A stretch of DNA of 50,086 bases, taken from a virus. The notes beneath the pieces are model-generated. The model was not told the DNA's origin. It searched no databases and worked only from the letters and a program-made list of their open reading frames with translations. How positions within the stretch are numbered: position 1 is the first letter of the stretch; every line of letters starts with the position of its first letter. The translations under genes and the position numbers were made by a program. Of the stretch, positions 1 to 9,388 are shown one piece after another. The DNA is taken from positions 1-50,086 of the IMG/VR virus record IMGVR_UViG_3300031566_000061; one strand, 5' to 3'.

Positions 1-131
1 CGTAGCTTGTTGTTATAGGCCCATTACTGACAAAAGTTATTTCGCGTGTATCCTCTGTAACGACAGGGTTTGAAGTTCCAGCGTTATTTGATATGTGAGT
101 CTTTCCAACTGGAAGTTCCGTGTCAAGTTCC
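1..131. repeat. Terminal direct repeat, left copy
   Basis: Bases 1-131 match 49956-50086 with a single difference (g at 127, a at 50082). The tail-tip reading frame crosses this joint without interruption, so the repeat is best read as assembly overlap of a circular or circularly permuted genome rather than a physical end. The one mismatch suggests a sequence variant in the sampled population or an error. Confidence 0.95.
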
Positions 132-3100
132 TCTAATCTAAAATATAACCCGGTCACTGCCACCTGGTCAGACTTTAAACTTGCTCTTACACGGTATTTC
201 TTAACGCCCGTTTTGATACCGATAGCCTGGAAGGTTACTCCTATTGAACTATCAGTAGCACTATATAACTTAAGTCCCTTTTGTGGGGACGTTGTTACAA
301 AAGACAAAGTTGTAGGGTCTGTATTATCATAAGCATTAACAGGACCAGCCGGCTTATTGCCATCGGCTATGTCGAGCCTACCGTTAAAAAGTATTTGGCC
401 ATCATTAACAACCAAGTTTTGGGATGCTACCGCTGTTGACCCATCCCCTACAATCAGGGTACCCGCTATCTCTACAGGTTTCCCTAAAAGCGCCCTGATA
501 TAGCTTATAGGACTTTGGGATGCTTCCCATGTACCGTCTTTATTCCACTGGTAACCAATGCTACCAGGAGTATAGTTGATACTTTGTACAGTGTTGGCAA
601 GCACTTGATCGGCCCTGACTTGTTTGGCAAGGATTACTCCAGCCCCGGCAAGGTTCACGCTTATATCCCTAACCCAGGTTTTGGTAACCGTTGCCCCATT
701 ATCCCAGTTTAGAAACCGAAGGTAACAATATTTTGTTGTAGGGTCAATTATCCTGCTAACGTAAATAAGCGTTCCATACCCTACCCCTGAAACGTCAAAG
801 CATTCGTCAACACTTCTGTTGTAACCAACTATGTAAGATTTGATTGTTACCCAGGAAGTTGTGAGAAAGTTTGAATCTAAATATATATTATTAATATCGG
901 ATAGAACTTTTACTTTAGACCCATCGGCCTGTACCGTCCATCGTTCCATAACAAGCGCCGTCGTTGTATCTAATCCAATGTCTCCAATAGGACTGATAAA
1001 AGGGTTTGATACTGGTATAGTGTTTCCCGTCCATATGCCAAGGTAGTTTGATCCTACGGCTACCTCTTTTTTCACCCTCATAGTGACTTCGTATATTTCG
1101 TTTGGTTTTATTTCAAAAACTTTGCTTGTAATGGCTTCACTACCATCATTTTCCATTTGTAGAACAGGTGTATTTATCCCATCGATTATTTGGGTTGTAA
1201 GAGTCAAAGCCACATTGCTACTATTAAACCCCCAACTTGGGTCATCATTTGGAACATTGATGTATCCTGATATCGTAGGGTCGTTCACAAAGTTTAGCGC
1301 TAAGACTGACAAATATTCTGCGCTGAGTCTTGTAGCGAACATGCTGCCTGTCAGTATTTTGTTAGCTATCAGGTTTAATACATTTATGGTACGTGCCGTT
1401 ATGGCATCGGTTTCTACCTGGTTTTCAGATACCATGGTTTGCTTAGGACCTTCCGGCGCACCAAAGAGATAGTACCTTTGTTTCAGACTTAAGGCGATAT
1501 CGTATACCCTGAATTCGTCAATGCTCCCATCGAAAAAATCAGTTGGAGATACACCATCAAACTCTTGACATAATGAAAAGGTATCTGTTGCCTGTATGTC
1601 ATCTGTAAGAATATCAGCATGTTTAAGGTTTGTATCAAGATACGTCCTAATTGTAGTACTCTCTTTTTCTACAACTAGCTGATGGTAAGTATCATCCCTT
1701 ATATCCACTGGTATAACATACACAGTGGAGTTATAAAATACACGTGCGAAACCATTGGTTCCATCATAAGACGCTATGATCCTATTTCCTCCAGCAACTG
1801 TATTTGTAGACCATATCGTGTATGTCGTCCCTGGCAATGGATATACCTTAATCCATATTGAAATAAGCCAGTCACCGAGTAAATGCTGGATTACACTATC
1901 AATCTCAATATAGGTATCACCGGTAGCCTTATAGGCTTTCCCGGCCACTCCTATATCAGTACCAATTGTACCCTGGATGATATTCACAGGAAGGTTATAT
2001 TGAGCATGGTCTATAATAGTTGTATCACCTGTAAGAACATCGTCAAATGAAACATACAGCACCAAAGATTCATCCGGCGGTGGTTCAAGGTAGTTTTGCA
2101 TTGCAAGGAAATCAGCCTCTATACTTTGGAACGCATACTTTTCTGCTGTTATCGCACGGTTAAGTAAATCAATTTCACCTATTGCCCTTGATATACCCAT
2201 AGCGGGATTTGACCACGACGTGAGGCTACCGTCACGGAGTTTAATCGCCACCCTGTACCAAACTGTCAATCCTTCTGGGTCTGGCGCTGGTGGGCTTCCT
2301 ATGAGCGGTACAGGGACCTCGTGGGAAAACTCCCAGTTTGTCCTTACGATTGTTACATCGTTTAGTATCCCATTACTCCACCCAGTCCCTGTAAGATTAG
2401 GGCCGTACCATGGTTCTCCGGTTACCGCTGAGGATACTTGTATCACTATACCTTTTATCGTTGATACCGTTGGCTGTGGCGTTACAGACACCTTAATTGT
2501 TGTCCCGATACTGGAAACGCTGTTTATGGCCGGGGTTGTAGGAGTAGCCGGATATCCTACAAGATCACCAGTGTATACCTCTTCATAGGTCGGGGTATCT
2601 GCTATTTCTTGATTTAGTATTACAATATCCTGGTTGGCCCCTTCATACGTGTTTGTCGGAATCAGCGTTGTCGGTGGATCAAAACTATCAAGGTTCCATC
2701 GCATCTCAAATGACAATACGGCTTTTCCGTTTGTAAGCCTCCAGCCTATCCGGGTTACGGTCCCTATCTCATTTATCCCGGTTCCCTGTAAGGATTCCGT
2801 CAGCGTCACCCTTGCCCCCACCTGGGCCTGCAGGAATGGGTACTTAGTTGACCAGGTAAATTTCTGCCGTGGTGTTTTTTTTAATTCGAGCTGGTATTGA
2901 AGCCAGTCCTCCCAGTGCTTTTTTGCAGTTAACACAACGTCATTAGAAATATATTTATTCTCGACAATCAATTCTTTACGGCCGTGAATTCCAATAGACT
3001 CAAGGTCAAGTGCCTGGCTTTCTGTTTGCGTATCTCTTACAAGTGGTTCGCCTAATATTTTCATTATAAGGAGAGTTACGGGGACAGCCTCATTGTTGGC

Positions 3101-4261
3101 TACTCTTATGACTGCCTTAGTCGGATATTTCGTAATATCATAAACCACGACATCAAGAGTCCCTCCCAGTGTTTCAAGGTTTGACTCAAATGCCGTTTGA
3201 TCATCAACGTTACGACATGCCAGTACCTCAAATTCTTTACCAGCTTCATGGATCCCATATTGGGCGGCGTATTCAACGGCTGGATTTGTGATGTCAAGGG
3301 TTGTATCTCCTGCCGGAATTATGTAATTTGTTTTACCGGTAGAGCTGTTGTAGTTTTCACTAAATTGCCATATAATTTGATTTTCAAGCCAAGTAGGGAT
3401 GGCAAACTTCAAGGTAATTACGTTCCTGATATCACCAAACGCATCGGGATTGTTAATCCCGCTAAAGTGCTCATTTGTGAATGTGAACTGACTTATGGGG
3501 ATATCATATAGTGGACTATACCGGCTATCCCCAAAAAAGAGTTTTCCTCCAGAGGTAATTGTCAAAGTTGCCAGAGCGGCCTCGGCAAGGTAGGCCAGCT
3601 CTTCCCATGCGCTACCAGTCAATGGCGCATAGGGAATCTCAATAAGGATGTACTCAGTATCCAAATCCCCTGGAGAAAGCCCGGCAAGACCTGCGATTAT
3701 ATGTACAAGGCTGTTAGCTTGATCCCCGGGATCTGATATTTTGACATCAAGGTAAACTGGAGTGGTTCCATTGACTTCAAGTTTTGCGTCTTTAAGTTTC
3801 TTCCCAAGGTCTATACAGGAAATCGTAACTTTATTTGAATTTGCGGCCCCTATCCCCTCTACAAACCCGCTATCGTCAATATAGCCTAAAAATCTTGTGA
3901 TATACTCATTACCTTCTCCGACTGAAACGGAAACCCTTATTTTTCTTCCAGGGCGGAGGTTCCCCCGGCTGTCTGCCTGTACCAAGCCGTTGTATTGCCT
4001 TAATCCAGGGTTGTACACTGAGTATAAGTTCTTTGAGAATATCTTACTCGAATTATCGAGGATGATTGTCAGGGTGTTGGATATAGCGTATCCAGTTTTG
4101 CCTTCAAGCCGATCTTCTCCGCGGACATCATCCACCAAGTCGGCTGGTATTTCCACAAATACATCCGTACCCGTGAAATCTATTTCCACCTTAGCCATTA
4201 TCTGGCTCGATAGGTCATTTGTGGCTGCTAAAAATCCTGGAGAAACTGGAATCCAATTCAT
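1..4261 (-). CDS. Tail tip / host-specificity protein, N-terminal part (continues at right edge)
   Basis: The frame opens with ATG at 4259-4261 and stays open to base 1. Joined across the terminal repeat to the frame ending at 48571 it makes one protein of about 1,881 residues. Position after the tape measure, great length and beta-rich sequence fit a lambda J-like tail-tip or central fibre protein that contacts the receptor. Residues about 725-930 form a LamG/concanavalin-like jelly roll (motifs LVLYVSFDD, GSIDEFRVYD), a fold used for carbohydrate or protein binding. Before it lies a fibronectin-like stretch with many Pro, Thr and Val. The start is preceded by GGAGG. The role is inferred from position and fold. 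The lambda J relationship is not proven by a motif. Confidence 0.85.
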   Translation of the reverse strand, partial: MNWIPVSPGFLAATNDLSSQIMAKVEIDFTGTDVFVEIPADLVDDVRGEDRLEGKTGYAISNTLTIILDNSSKIFSKNLYSVYNPGLRQYNGLVQADSRGNLRPGRKIRVSVSVGEGNEYITRFLGYIDDSGFVEGIGAANSNKVTISCIDLGKKLKDAKLEVNGTTPVYLDVKISDPGDQANSLVHIIAGLAGLSPGDLDTEYILIEIPYAPLTGSAWEELAYLAEAALATLTITSGGKLFFGDSRYSPLYDIPISQFTFTNEHFSGINNPDAFGDIRNVITLKFAIPTWLENQIIWQFSENYNSSTGKTNYIIPAGDTTLDITNPAVEYAAQYGIHEAGKEFEVLACRNVDDQTAFESNLETLGGTLDVVVYDITKYPTKAVIRVANNEAVPVTLLIMKILGEPLVRDTQTESQALDLESIGIHGRKELIVENKYISNDVVLTAKKHWEDWLQYQLELKKTPRQKFTWSTKYPFLQAQVGARVTLTESLQGTGINEIGTVTRIGWRLTNGKAVLSFEMRWNLDSFDPPTTLIPTNTYEGANQDIVILNQEIADTPTYEEVYTGDLVGYPATPTTPAINSVSSIGTTIKVSVTPQPTVSTIKGIVIQVSSAVTGEPWYGPNLTGTGWSNGILNDVTIVRTNWEFSHEVPVPLIGSPPAPDPEGLTVWYRVAIKLRDGSLTSWSNPAMGISRAIGEIDLLNRAITAEKYAFQSIEADFLAMQNYLEPPPDESLVLYVSFDDVLTGDTTIIDHAQYNLPVNIIQGTIGTDIGVAGKAYKATGDTYIEIDSVIQHLLGDWLISIWIKVYPLPGTTYTIWSTNTVAGGNRIIASYDGTNGFARVFYNSTVYVIPVDIRDDTYHQLVVEKESTTIRTYLDTNLKHADILTDDIQATDTFSLCQEFDGVSPTDFFDGSIDEFRVYDIALSLKQRYYLFGAPEGPKQTMVSENQVETDAITARTINVLNLIANKILTGSMFATRLSAEYLSVLALNFVNDPTISGYINVPNDDPSWGFNSSNVALTLTTQIIDGINTPVLQMENDGSEAITSKVFEIKPNEIYEVTMRVKKEVAVGSNYLGIWTGNTIPVSNPFISPIGDIGLDTTTALVMERWTVQADGSKVKVLSDINNIYLDSNFLTTSWVTIKSYIVGYNRSVDECFDVSGVGYGTLIYVSRIIDPTTKYCYLRFLNWDNGATVTKTWVRDISVNLAGAGVILAKQVRADQVLANTVQSINYTPGSIGYQWNKDGTWEASQSPISYIRALLGKPVEIAGTLIVGDGSTAVASQNLVVNDGQILFNGRLDIADGNKPAGPVNAYDNTDPTTLSFVTTSPQKGLKLYSATDSSIGVTFQAIGIKTGVKKYRVRASLKSDQVAVTGLYFRLEELDTELPVGKTHISNNAGTSNPVVTEDTREITFVSNGPITTSY

Positions 4262-4276
4262 TATGCCTCCACATTA

Positions 4277-4567
4277 CTATTCAATTTTAATATTCACTGA
4301 CGAGCTCAAAGGTATCATATCAATTATGTTCTCATTTTGACTTACGTAAATAAACGAAAGCGTATCGCCTACTTCAACCTTGTAATAATATTTTAAACTT
4401 TTACACGTGTAAAGCGACCCATCTATTGCTTCAATCATGATGCAATAGGTCCTGTCTCCAAATATTTTTTTCGCGTAAACTTTCCCTGATATTTCATGGG
4501 TGTATTCAAGGCACCCTGATAATAATGCCATTAAAAATAAAATTATTATCAATCTATTTAATTTCAC
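4277..4567 (-). CDS. Small phage-encoded lipoprotein
   Basis: The 96-residue product starts with a typical lipoprotein signal: Lys/Arg at 2-5, a hydrophobic run, then the lipobox LLSGC with the lipidated Cys at about residue 19. The mature part, about 78 residues, looks like a small beta barrel (OB/SH3-like; motifs KVYAKKIFG and VGDTLSFIYV) but matches no family I can name. It sits between the tape measure and the tail tip in the late operon. Known phage lipoproteins next to tail genes (T5 Llp, TP-J34 Ltp) block superinfection by acting on the receptor or the incoming tape measure. That role is a reasonable inference here, not shown. Confidence 0.8.
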   Translation of the reverse strand: MKLNRLIIILFLMALLSGCLEYTHEISGKVYAKKIFGDRTYCIMIEAIDGSLYTCKSLKYYYKVEVGDTLSFIYVSQNENIIDMIPLSSSVNIKIE

Positions 4568-4584
4568 AATATTCCTCCAATATT

Positions 4585-7293
4585 TTAAGCCTCCGCATAA
4601 ACCGTCAATCCCTGCTCATAGCTTGCGGCGTTCGTTACTAGTTCGACAAGGGTGTTGAGGTTGACCAATAGGCCATCTGTCCCTGCCACTGGAGTCCCAT
4701 TGATATAAAAGTTAAATGTTTGATCCGGTGGGCGTGTTACGGTTACACCCCCGGCAATTACAGTTTCTTCTCCAGGAAGAGGGGTCTCAATCCCTGGAGT
4801 AGCCTGGGTCGTATCGCCAAAAAAGCCCTCAAAGTTTTCCTGCATAATTTCCCGGAAGTTGCTACCCCAGTCAACCTCCACTCTTTCGGCCCTTCTCCTA
4901 AAAATGTTTGCAATAGATTCACCTAACGCGACTATTTTCACGCCAAGCCATTCAACCAGGCTTCCAATCGTAGTAATAACCAAAGCAACAAACACGATTA
5001 GTGGTCTCAATATGGTCATCACGAGTTCAACCAAAGGGGCTATCGCCGTTACTATTTGACTTATCAGTTCGAATACCCTATTCAGAATTAGACCTATAGA
5101 CTCAAAAAATTTTTTGTTATTTTCCACAAAACTTCCTATTGTTGAAAGAACGGTCTGAAGCATCCCGCCCATCCCTTCAATTACCCTATTGGTTACTTCC
5201 CGAAGGGTGCCGAGTGAGGCTATAAGTCCCTGTACCGGCCCCTCTGCCATGGCTGTCAGCCTATCTTTTAAGGAGGTTATGGCTTCCTGATATGCCTGGG
5301 TCGAATTTATAATGTCTGTGAAAAAGGAGACCACATTCCCGGCTATGCCAAGAGCCCCCTGCCCTATTGCAGACCGCCTTGCTTGTTTCGTTTCTTCTGG
5401 AGTTAGCTCTTCGAGTTTTTTCCCAAGTTTCCTTGCGTACTCAGTCATGCCTTTTTCAAGGGCACTGTCAATGTAAGATAAGGCTTTTGTTGGAAGGTCT
5501 CTCATTTTTTCTACAAAGCTTACCATCCGATCTCTTAGGTTCTCTAATCCTTTCTTGATATCTTGAACGATTGTTACAAGATTAACCTTCTCTGTAAACC
5601 GACTTAAAGACTTTAAAAACGATGTGATTTCTCTTGTGAATTGCATCCGCGGGCCTGCCTCGGCAGCGGCTACAGCGGCGGCGGCTGTTTGTGTGGTTCC
5701 ACCTGTATCAAGGGTCGTTGGCTTAATCCAGTCAGGATACGGCTTATTAAGTATAACTCCGATAGAATCAATAAAGGCTTGATATGCCTCAGCGGTGCCG
5801 GCGTTTAATGTCCCGGCCGCCCCGGCCTGATCCTTGAAGGCTTCGAGTGTTACGGTTCCGAGGGTTTTCCAGGCGTTTCTTATATCGTCTACAACGCTTT
5901 GCCATTCCGGGACATCCAACGGCTTGGCTGTTATGGTTGGTATAGCCCATTCTTTGTATTCCATTATACCAAGTACTTCCCTGATTATGTCATTTTTGAT
6001 TTCCTCATCAGTTCTATATTTCCCTTGAATCCTTTCAATATTTTGCATCGTTGGAAACATACTTTCTACTTTTGCTTCTTGCGCCTTGGTCATCGTTAGC
6101 TTACCGGCTATGAGGCTAGCTTCGTTTACTATTTTAACCAACATACCGAACCCAGAAAGCCCTGTTATGAAATTTATTTTCTCTATAAAAAAATTTATCA
6201 TAGTGACGAAAAGATTGCGGATAGCCTGCATTGCTATTATAAAACCATATTCCAATGGTTTCCATATCGTTGTACCAACAGCGTCTATAAGGCCGCCTAT
6301 TATTTCAAAAGCATTTTTAAATGTAGTTTGCGCCCAGGTACCAACCTGCTGGAACCTTTCTCTTATGCTTTCCAGGGTAAAGGCTTCCTTCATGTTTTCT
6401 TTTGCAGTGGTAAATGCGAGCGATACTATTTCAGGGAACCTCACAAAAAAGCTGAGTATCTGATTTTGGTTTTCTGCTATCCATTCGGAAATCGGTTTAA
6501 GTAATTTTTCGTATACGGCTTGTAGCCCAAGGGATGCCAATGGTAAAATGGCAGTTCCAAGGTCTGTTCCCATTTGTTCAGTCGTGGATTGAAACCGCCG
6601 CATCTGGTTTGCAAAAGATCCGGCTGTTCTGGCGGCGTCTCCCTGGGCGTCCTTTGTCCCTTCCAGCAGGAGAGTTAGTATTGCCTGGGCTTTTTGCGCT
6701 TCAGTGGCGGCCTTTGTTCCTTTTTTTATACCCATCGTAAAAAGTTCCTGGTTAATTCGTGCCGCGTTTATAACAACACCGTACTGCTTAAATACCTCTA
6801 CGTTCCCAGTCATTCCACTTTTAAGCCTATTCATGGTATCGGATTCGGCTTCGTCATTAAAACTTGCCAAGTCTGCCCCAAGGGCTACCAGCGTTTTAGA
6901 GAACGCAAAAGCCTCATCCCTGGCAAACCCCAGGGGAACGAAAGTATCTTGAAAAGCCGCGGCATACCCCTTGAATTGTTTTTCAGATCTTCCAAGGTCT
7001 TTTGTTATCTGCTTTACCCAGTCCTCGGCATCCTCTCCTATTCCCCGGAAAACAACGTTAAACTTACTTTGTGTTTCCTCAGCGGCCGAAGCAAGGTTAA
7101 TCAGCTTCCCGGTAAACTGACCTATTTCCCTGGCAACCCCGACTATCGCCCCGACCGTAAAGATTTGAGCCAGCCTTTTTTGGAAGCTTACAGCCCCGGC
7201 CTCAGCCCGGTTAAGGTTGCCAAGGGCGGAGTCAACCCCTTTTTTGGATTCATCCCTTGATTTGATCTGATATTCAATCCCTGGTTCTTCCAT
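4585..7293 (-). CDS. Tail tape measure protein
   Basis: This 902-residue protein sets tail length and is carried in the tail tube lumen. It has the expected features: a long helical N-terminal region with a phage-tail tape-measure core (about residues 60-260), a hydrophobic segment around 320-390, Ala/Gln-rich linkers and a strongly hydrophobic stretch at about 745-798 that could enter the host membrane. The ATG overlaps the stop of the chaperone frameshift extension by one base (TAATG), which indicates translational coupling. The next gene downstream is the lipoprotein. If the usual ratio of about 1.5 angstrom per residue holds, the tail would be roughly 130 nm. That figure is an estimate. 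Confidence 0.93.
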   Translation of the reverse strand: MEEPGIEYQIKSRDESKKGVDSALGNLNRAEAGAVSFQKRLAQIFTVGAIVGVAREIGQFTGKLINLASAAEETQSKFNVVFRGIGEDAEDWVKQITKDLGRSEKQFKGYAAAFQDTFVPLGFARDEAFAFSKTLVALGADLASFNDEAESDTMNRLKSGMTGNVEVFKQYGVVINAARINQELFTMGIKKGTKAATEAQKAQAILTLLLEGTKDAQGDAARTAGSFANQMRRFQSTTEQMGTDLGTAILPLASLGLQAVYEKLLKPISEWIAENQNQILSFFVRFPEIVSLAFTTAKENMKEAFTLESIRERFQQVGTWAQTTFKNAFEIIGGLIDAVGTTIWKPLEYGFIIAMQAIRNLFVTMINFFIEKINFITGLSGFGMLVKIVNEASLIAGKLTMTKAQEAKVESMFPTMQNIERIQGKYRTDEEIKNDIIREVLGIMEYKEWAIPTITAKPLDVPEWQSVVDDIRNAWKTLGTVTLEAFKDQAGAAGTLNAGTAEAYQAFIDSIGVILNKPYPDWIKPTTLDTGGTTQTAAAAVAAAEAGPRMQFTREITSFLKSLSRFTEKVNLVTIVQDIKKGLENLRDRMVSFVEKMRDLPTKALSYIDSALEKGMTEYARKLGKKLEELTPEETKQARRSAIGQGALGIAGNVVSFFTDIINSTQAYQEAITSLKDRLTAMAEGPVQGLIASLGTLREVTNRVIEGMGGMLQTVLSTIGSFVENNKKFFESIGLILNRVFELISQIVTAIAPLVELVMTILRPLIVFVALVITTIGSLVEWLGVKIVALGESIANIFRRRAERVEVDWGSNFREIMQENFEGFFGDTTQATPGIETPLPGEETVIAGGVTVTRPPDQTFNFYINGTPVAGTDGLLVNLNTLVELVTNAASYEQGLTVYAEA

Positions 7294-7577
7294 TATCTTT
7301 TACGTCCTTTAGGAGTTTCTTTTTTAATCTTTTCGTTCATTTTCCGGATGAATATTTCTTGAAGAAAAAGGAAAACATCCATCGTCTTTTTAGGCTGATT
7401 CAACAATCCACCACTCGTAGGCAAATGCATTAGTGTGCCGTTTTCTCTATTCACGGAAAGGAGAAATAAGCGTATGACTATACCCCACTTTTTAACATGG
7501 TCATCGTACCTTGCCGGGACCTTCCCACCTGCAAACATTATTCCAGCGATTATTCCCAGCTCTAATCGCTCTTCCGT
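7293..7577 (-). CDS. Tail assembly chaperone, -1 frameshift extension (gpT-like)
   Basis: This frame follows the chaperone gene with no gap in the -1 frame. It is entered by slippage on the heptamer at 7577-7583 and adds 94 residues (starting TEERLELG) to the first 214 residues of the upstream gene, giving a 308-residue fusion. An internal ATG at 7538 exists, but I see no good ribosome site for it, so the fusion is the likely product. In lambda the equivalent gpG-T fusion binds the tape measure and the tail tube subunits during assembly. The same layout just before the tape measure gene supports that role. Confidence 0.8.
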   Translation of the reverse strand, partial: TEERLELGIIAGIMFAGGKVPARYDDHVKKWGIVIRLFLLSVNRENGTLMHLPTSGGLLNQPKKTMDVFLFLQEIFIRKMNEKIKKETPKGRKR

Positions 7578-8218
7578 TTTAAAGGGAGGCTACCCTGCCA
7601 TTCACTCACTACAGCCATAGCCTTGGCCCCGCTATCCTTGAGCATGGCTATTACTTGGGCGGTAGTTGCGTCGGCGCCGTCAACTGTCACGTTGTGGCCA
7701 ATTATGTTAGCATAGGCAAAGTCGCAGCCCCTTTTTATGGCTTCTTTGGGGTCCTCCCCTTCTTTGCCAGTCATCTTGATCATCTGATCTTCTGTTGGTT
7801 CCCTGACATCGACCCATAACCGTGATTCTCTTTCCTTCCTGACGGTGATAGCGTCCTCAAAGAGGCTTTCTGCCTCTTCGATTTTATCAGGGATAATATC
7901 GCTTAGGATATTATTGACTTCGGCTATCGTTGTAGCCCTCACGGTCATAATTATTTTATCTGTCAACTCCTGCAGGAACGCGCTTTTGATCTTACCTGAA
8001 AGCTTTTCCAGCCCAGCCTCTCCGCCTTCTCCAGCCATTTTGGCAATATCTTCAATCGTTTCTGGGAGTTTGCTTTTTATTCGATTAAAAACAAGCGTAG
8101 ACCCTATGAGGGCCATGTCGGCATTAATCTTTGTAGTCAGTGACTCTTCTGTATTGCCGTCGATCATATCGCCAAGGTATATCCTGGTTTTAAATACTCC
8201 GATATCTTTTATTTCCAT
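7562..8218 (-). CDS. Tail assembly chaperone (gpG-like)
   Basis: The 218-residue acidic, helical protein lies between the tail tube gene and the tape measure gene, the usual place of the tail chaperone. GGAG stands eight bases before the ATG. The last codons carry the slippery heptamer TTTAAAA, so a fraction of ribosomes makes the longer fusion. In related phages the short form is made in excess and keeps the tape measure soluble until the tube assembles around it. The sequence itself shows no recognised domain. The assignment rests on position and on the frameshift signal. Confidence 0.85.
   Translation of the reverse strand: MEIKDIGVFKTRIYLGDMIDGNTEESLTTKINADMALIGSTLVFNRIKSKLPETIEDIAKMAGEGGEAGLEKLSGKIKSAFLQELTDKIIMTVRATTIAEVNNILSDIIPDKIEEAESLFEDAITVRKERESRLWVDVREPTEDQMIKMTGKEGEDPKEAIKRGCDFAYANIIGHNVTVDGADATTAQVIAMLKDSGAKAMAVVSEWQGSLPLKRKSD
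7577..7583 (-). promoter_or_regulatory. Programmed -1 ribosomal frameshift site
   Basis: On the coding strand the heptamer is T TTA AAA, read in frame as ..CCT TTA AAA CGG. It fits the X XXY YYZ rule. A -1 slip gives AAA ACG GAA GAG and leads straight into the open downstream frame. The zero-frame stop TAG comes only four codons later (7562-7564). Confidence 0.85.
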
Positions 8219-8255
8219 CTTTCAACTTCTCCTTTCTTACGGATATCATTTTCTA

Positions 8256-8351
8256 CTATTCAAATAGTGTAGCAATTATCCTGGCTATTGATAATTGTAT
8301 TTCTATTAAACAATCCAAAAAGCTTAAAACGCATTCCATGATTTTTTTCAT
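8256..8351 (-). CDS. Possible 31-residue small protein
   Basis: A short frame (MKKIMECVLSFLDC...) fills most of the gap between the tail tube and chaperone genes. It has GAGG eight bases before its ATG. The product is an amphipathic or hydrophobic helix rich in Leu and Ile with two Cys. No family is recognised. It could instead be a spacer in the operon. Confidence 0.4.
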   Translation of the reverse strand: MKKIMECVLSFLDCLIEIQLSIARIIATLFE

Positions 8352-8361
8352 ATCAGGTTCC

Positions 8362-9369
8362 TCATGGTAAATATGTGGTTGCCCTTAAATCCTCGACCCA
8401 TGCGTATAGAGCCTCCGATCCGGTTGCCTCATAGGATTGCCCAACGCCAGTCACCGTAATTTCCCCGCTATCCGGGACGTTTGCATCAAACTGAGTAAGT
8501 ATAAGCTGAGGTAAATCAAAACCCATCTTGTAGAGGTAACCGGCTTCGTACTCCTCACCGGTCTGAAGCTCTAAAGCCAACGCTATCGAGTCGCCTTTTT
8601 TGTACTTTGCCTCCCGCATGGTTGCGGCTGTGGCGTCGAACTCGGCGGCAAAATTGACCGTATAGACTCGGCTTCCTGCCATGTTTTCCCTTGGCCCGCA
8701 GTCACCGGCAAGACCTTGCCCCCTATCAGTTAGGTTGTTATTTCCGGTAATTGTAAAGGAGTCAATCTTGCCAAAGTCTCCTAAGTCAATCTGTAGGACC
8801 CCCTTACAAGTCTTGTAGTAATCCAGCGTACTTGGAAGTAATAATGAATCATAAATGACCGTCGGATATTCAGGGGTTGTATTCTCCAATTCAGTATATC
8901 CCCTGGTTGTGATATCCATGGTTATCAATCCGTTTGGCGTAACATTTAGCGTCCAGTCAACTACCTGATTAGAGATGTACCTCTGAATCTCTGAAACACG
9001 ATAACAGATAAATGTCATGCTTGGAAGCCGGGTGTTCCCGTACGGTACCCCAACGAATTCATGATGTTTTCCGCCAATGCTACTTACCACATCGGTTACA
9101 GGATTTTCATATCCCAGGGCCCAGGCCAACATCAATCCAGCTTCGTCAGGAGTCAACAAAATTGATATAGAGCCAAGCGCGGCCCCTCCGGTTTTTATCA
9201 TTTTCCCGGCGCCTTTTTTTCCAACCTTTGCGTTATCCTCTACAAATTTATTGTCATATGTAAAGCGCTCAGTGACCATCGCTATACCATTTGTCATGGG
9301 TACTGGTGTTTTCCAGCCCGCGTCAAGACTGCCTTGTAATACCGCATTCATTGCGTCCTGCGTACTCAT
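8362..9369 (-). CDS. Major tail tube protein
   Basis: This 335-residue protein forms the rings of the tail tube. Position (after the tail terminator, before the chaperone), size and beta-rich sequence fit phage tail tube proteins. Typical is the N-terminal pattern with ITTRGYTELE and TFICYRVSEIQ segments. The last 45 residues (VPDSGEITVTGVGQS onward) look like an added domain, possibly displayed on the tail surface. Strong Shine-Dalgarno GAGGAGG precedes the ATG. Confidence 0.85.
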   Translation of the reverse strand: MSTQDAMNAVLQGSLDAGWKTPVPMTNGIAMVTERFTYDNKFVEDNAKVGKKGAGKMIKTGGAALGSISILLTPDEAGLMLAWALGYENPVTDVVSSIGGKHHEFVGVPYGNTRLPSMTFICYRVSEIQRYISNQVVDWTLNVTPNGLITMDITTRGYTELENTTPEYPTVIYDSLLLPSTLDYYKTCKGVLQIDLGDFGKIDSFTITGNNNLTDRGQGLAGDCGPRENMAGSRVYTVNFAAEFDATAATMREAKYKKGDSIALALELQTGEEYEAGYLYKMGFDLPQLILTQFDANVPDSGEITVTGVGQSYEATGSEALYAWVEDLRATTYLP

Positions 9370-9388
9370 AATCTAATCCTCCTCGATT

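Noticed and set aside
6694-7260. 188-codon plus-strand frame inside the tape measure gene
   Set aside because: It is a shadow of the long minus-strand gene, with no ribosome site and no domain.
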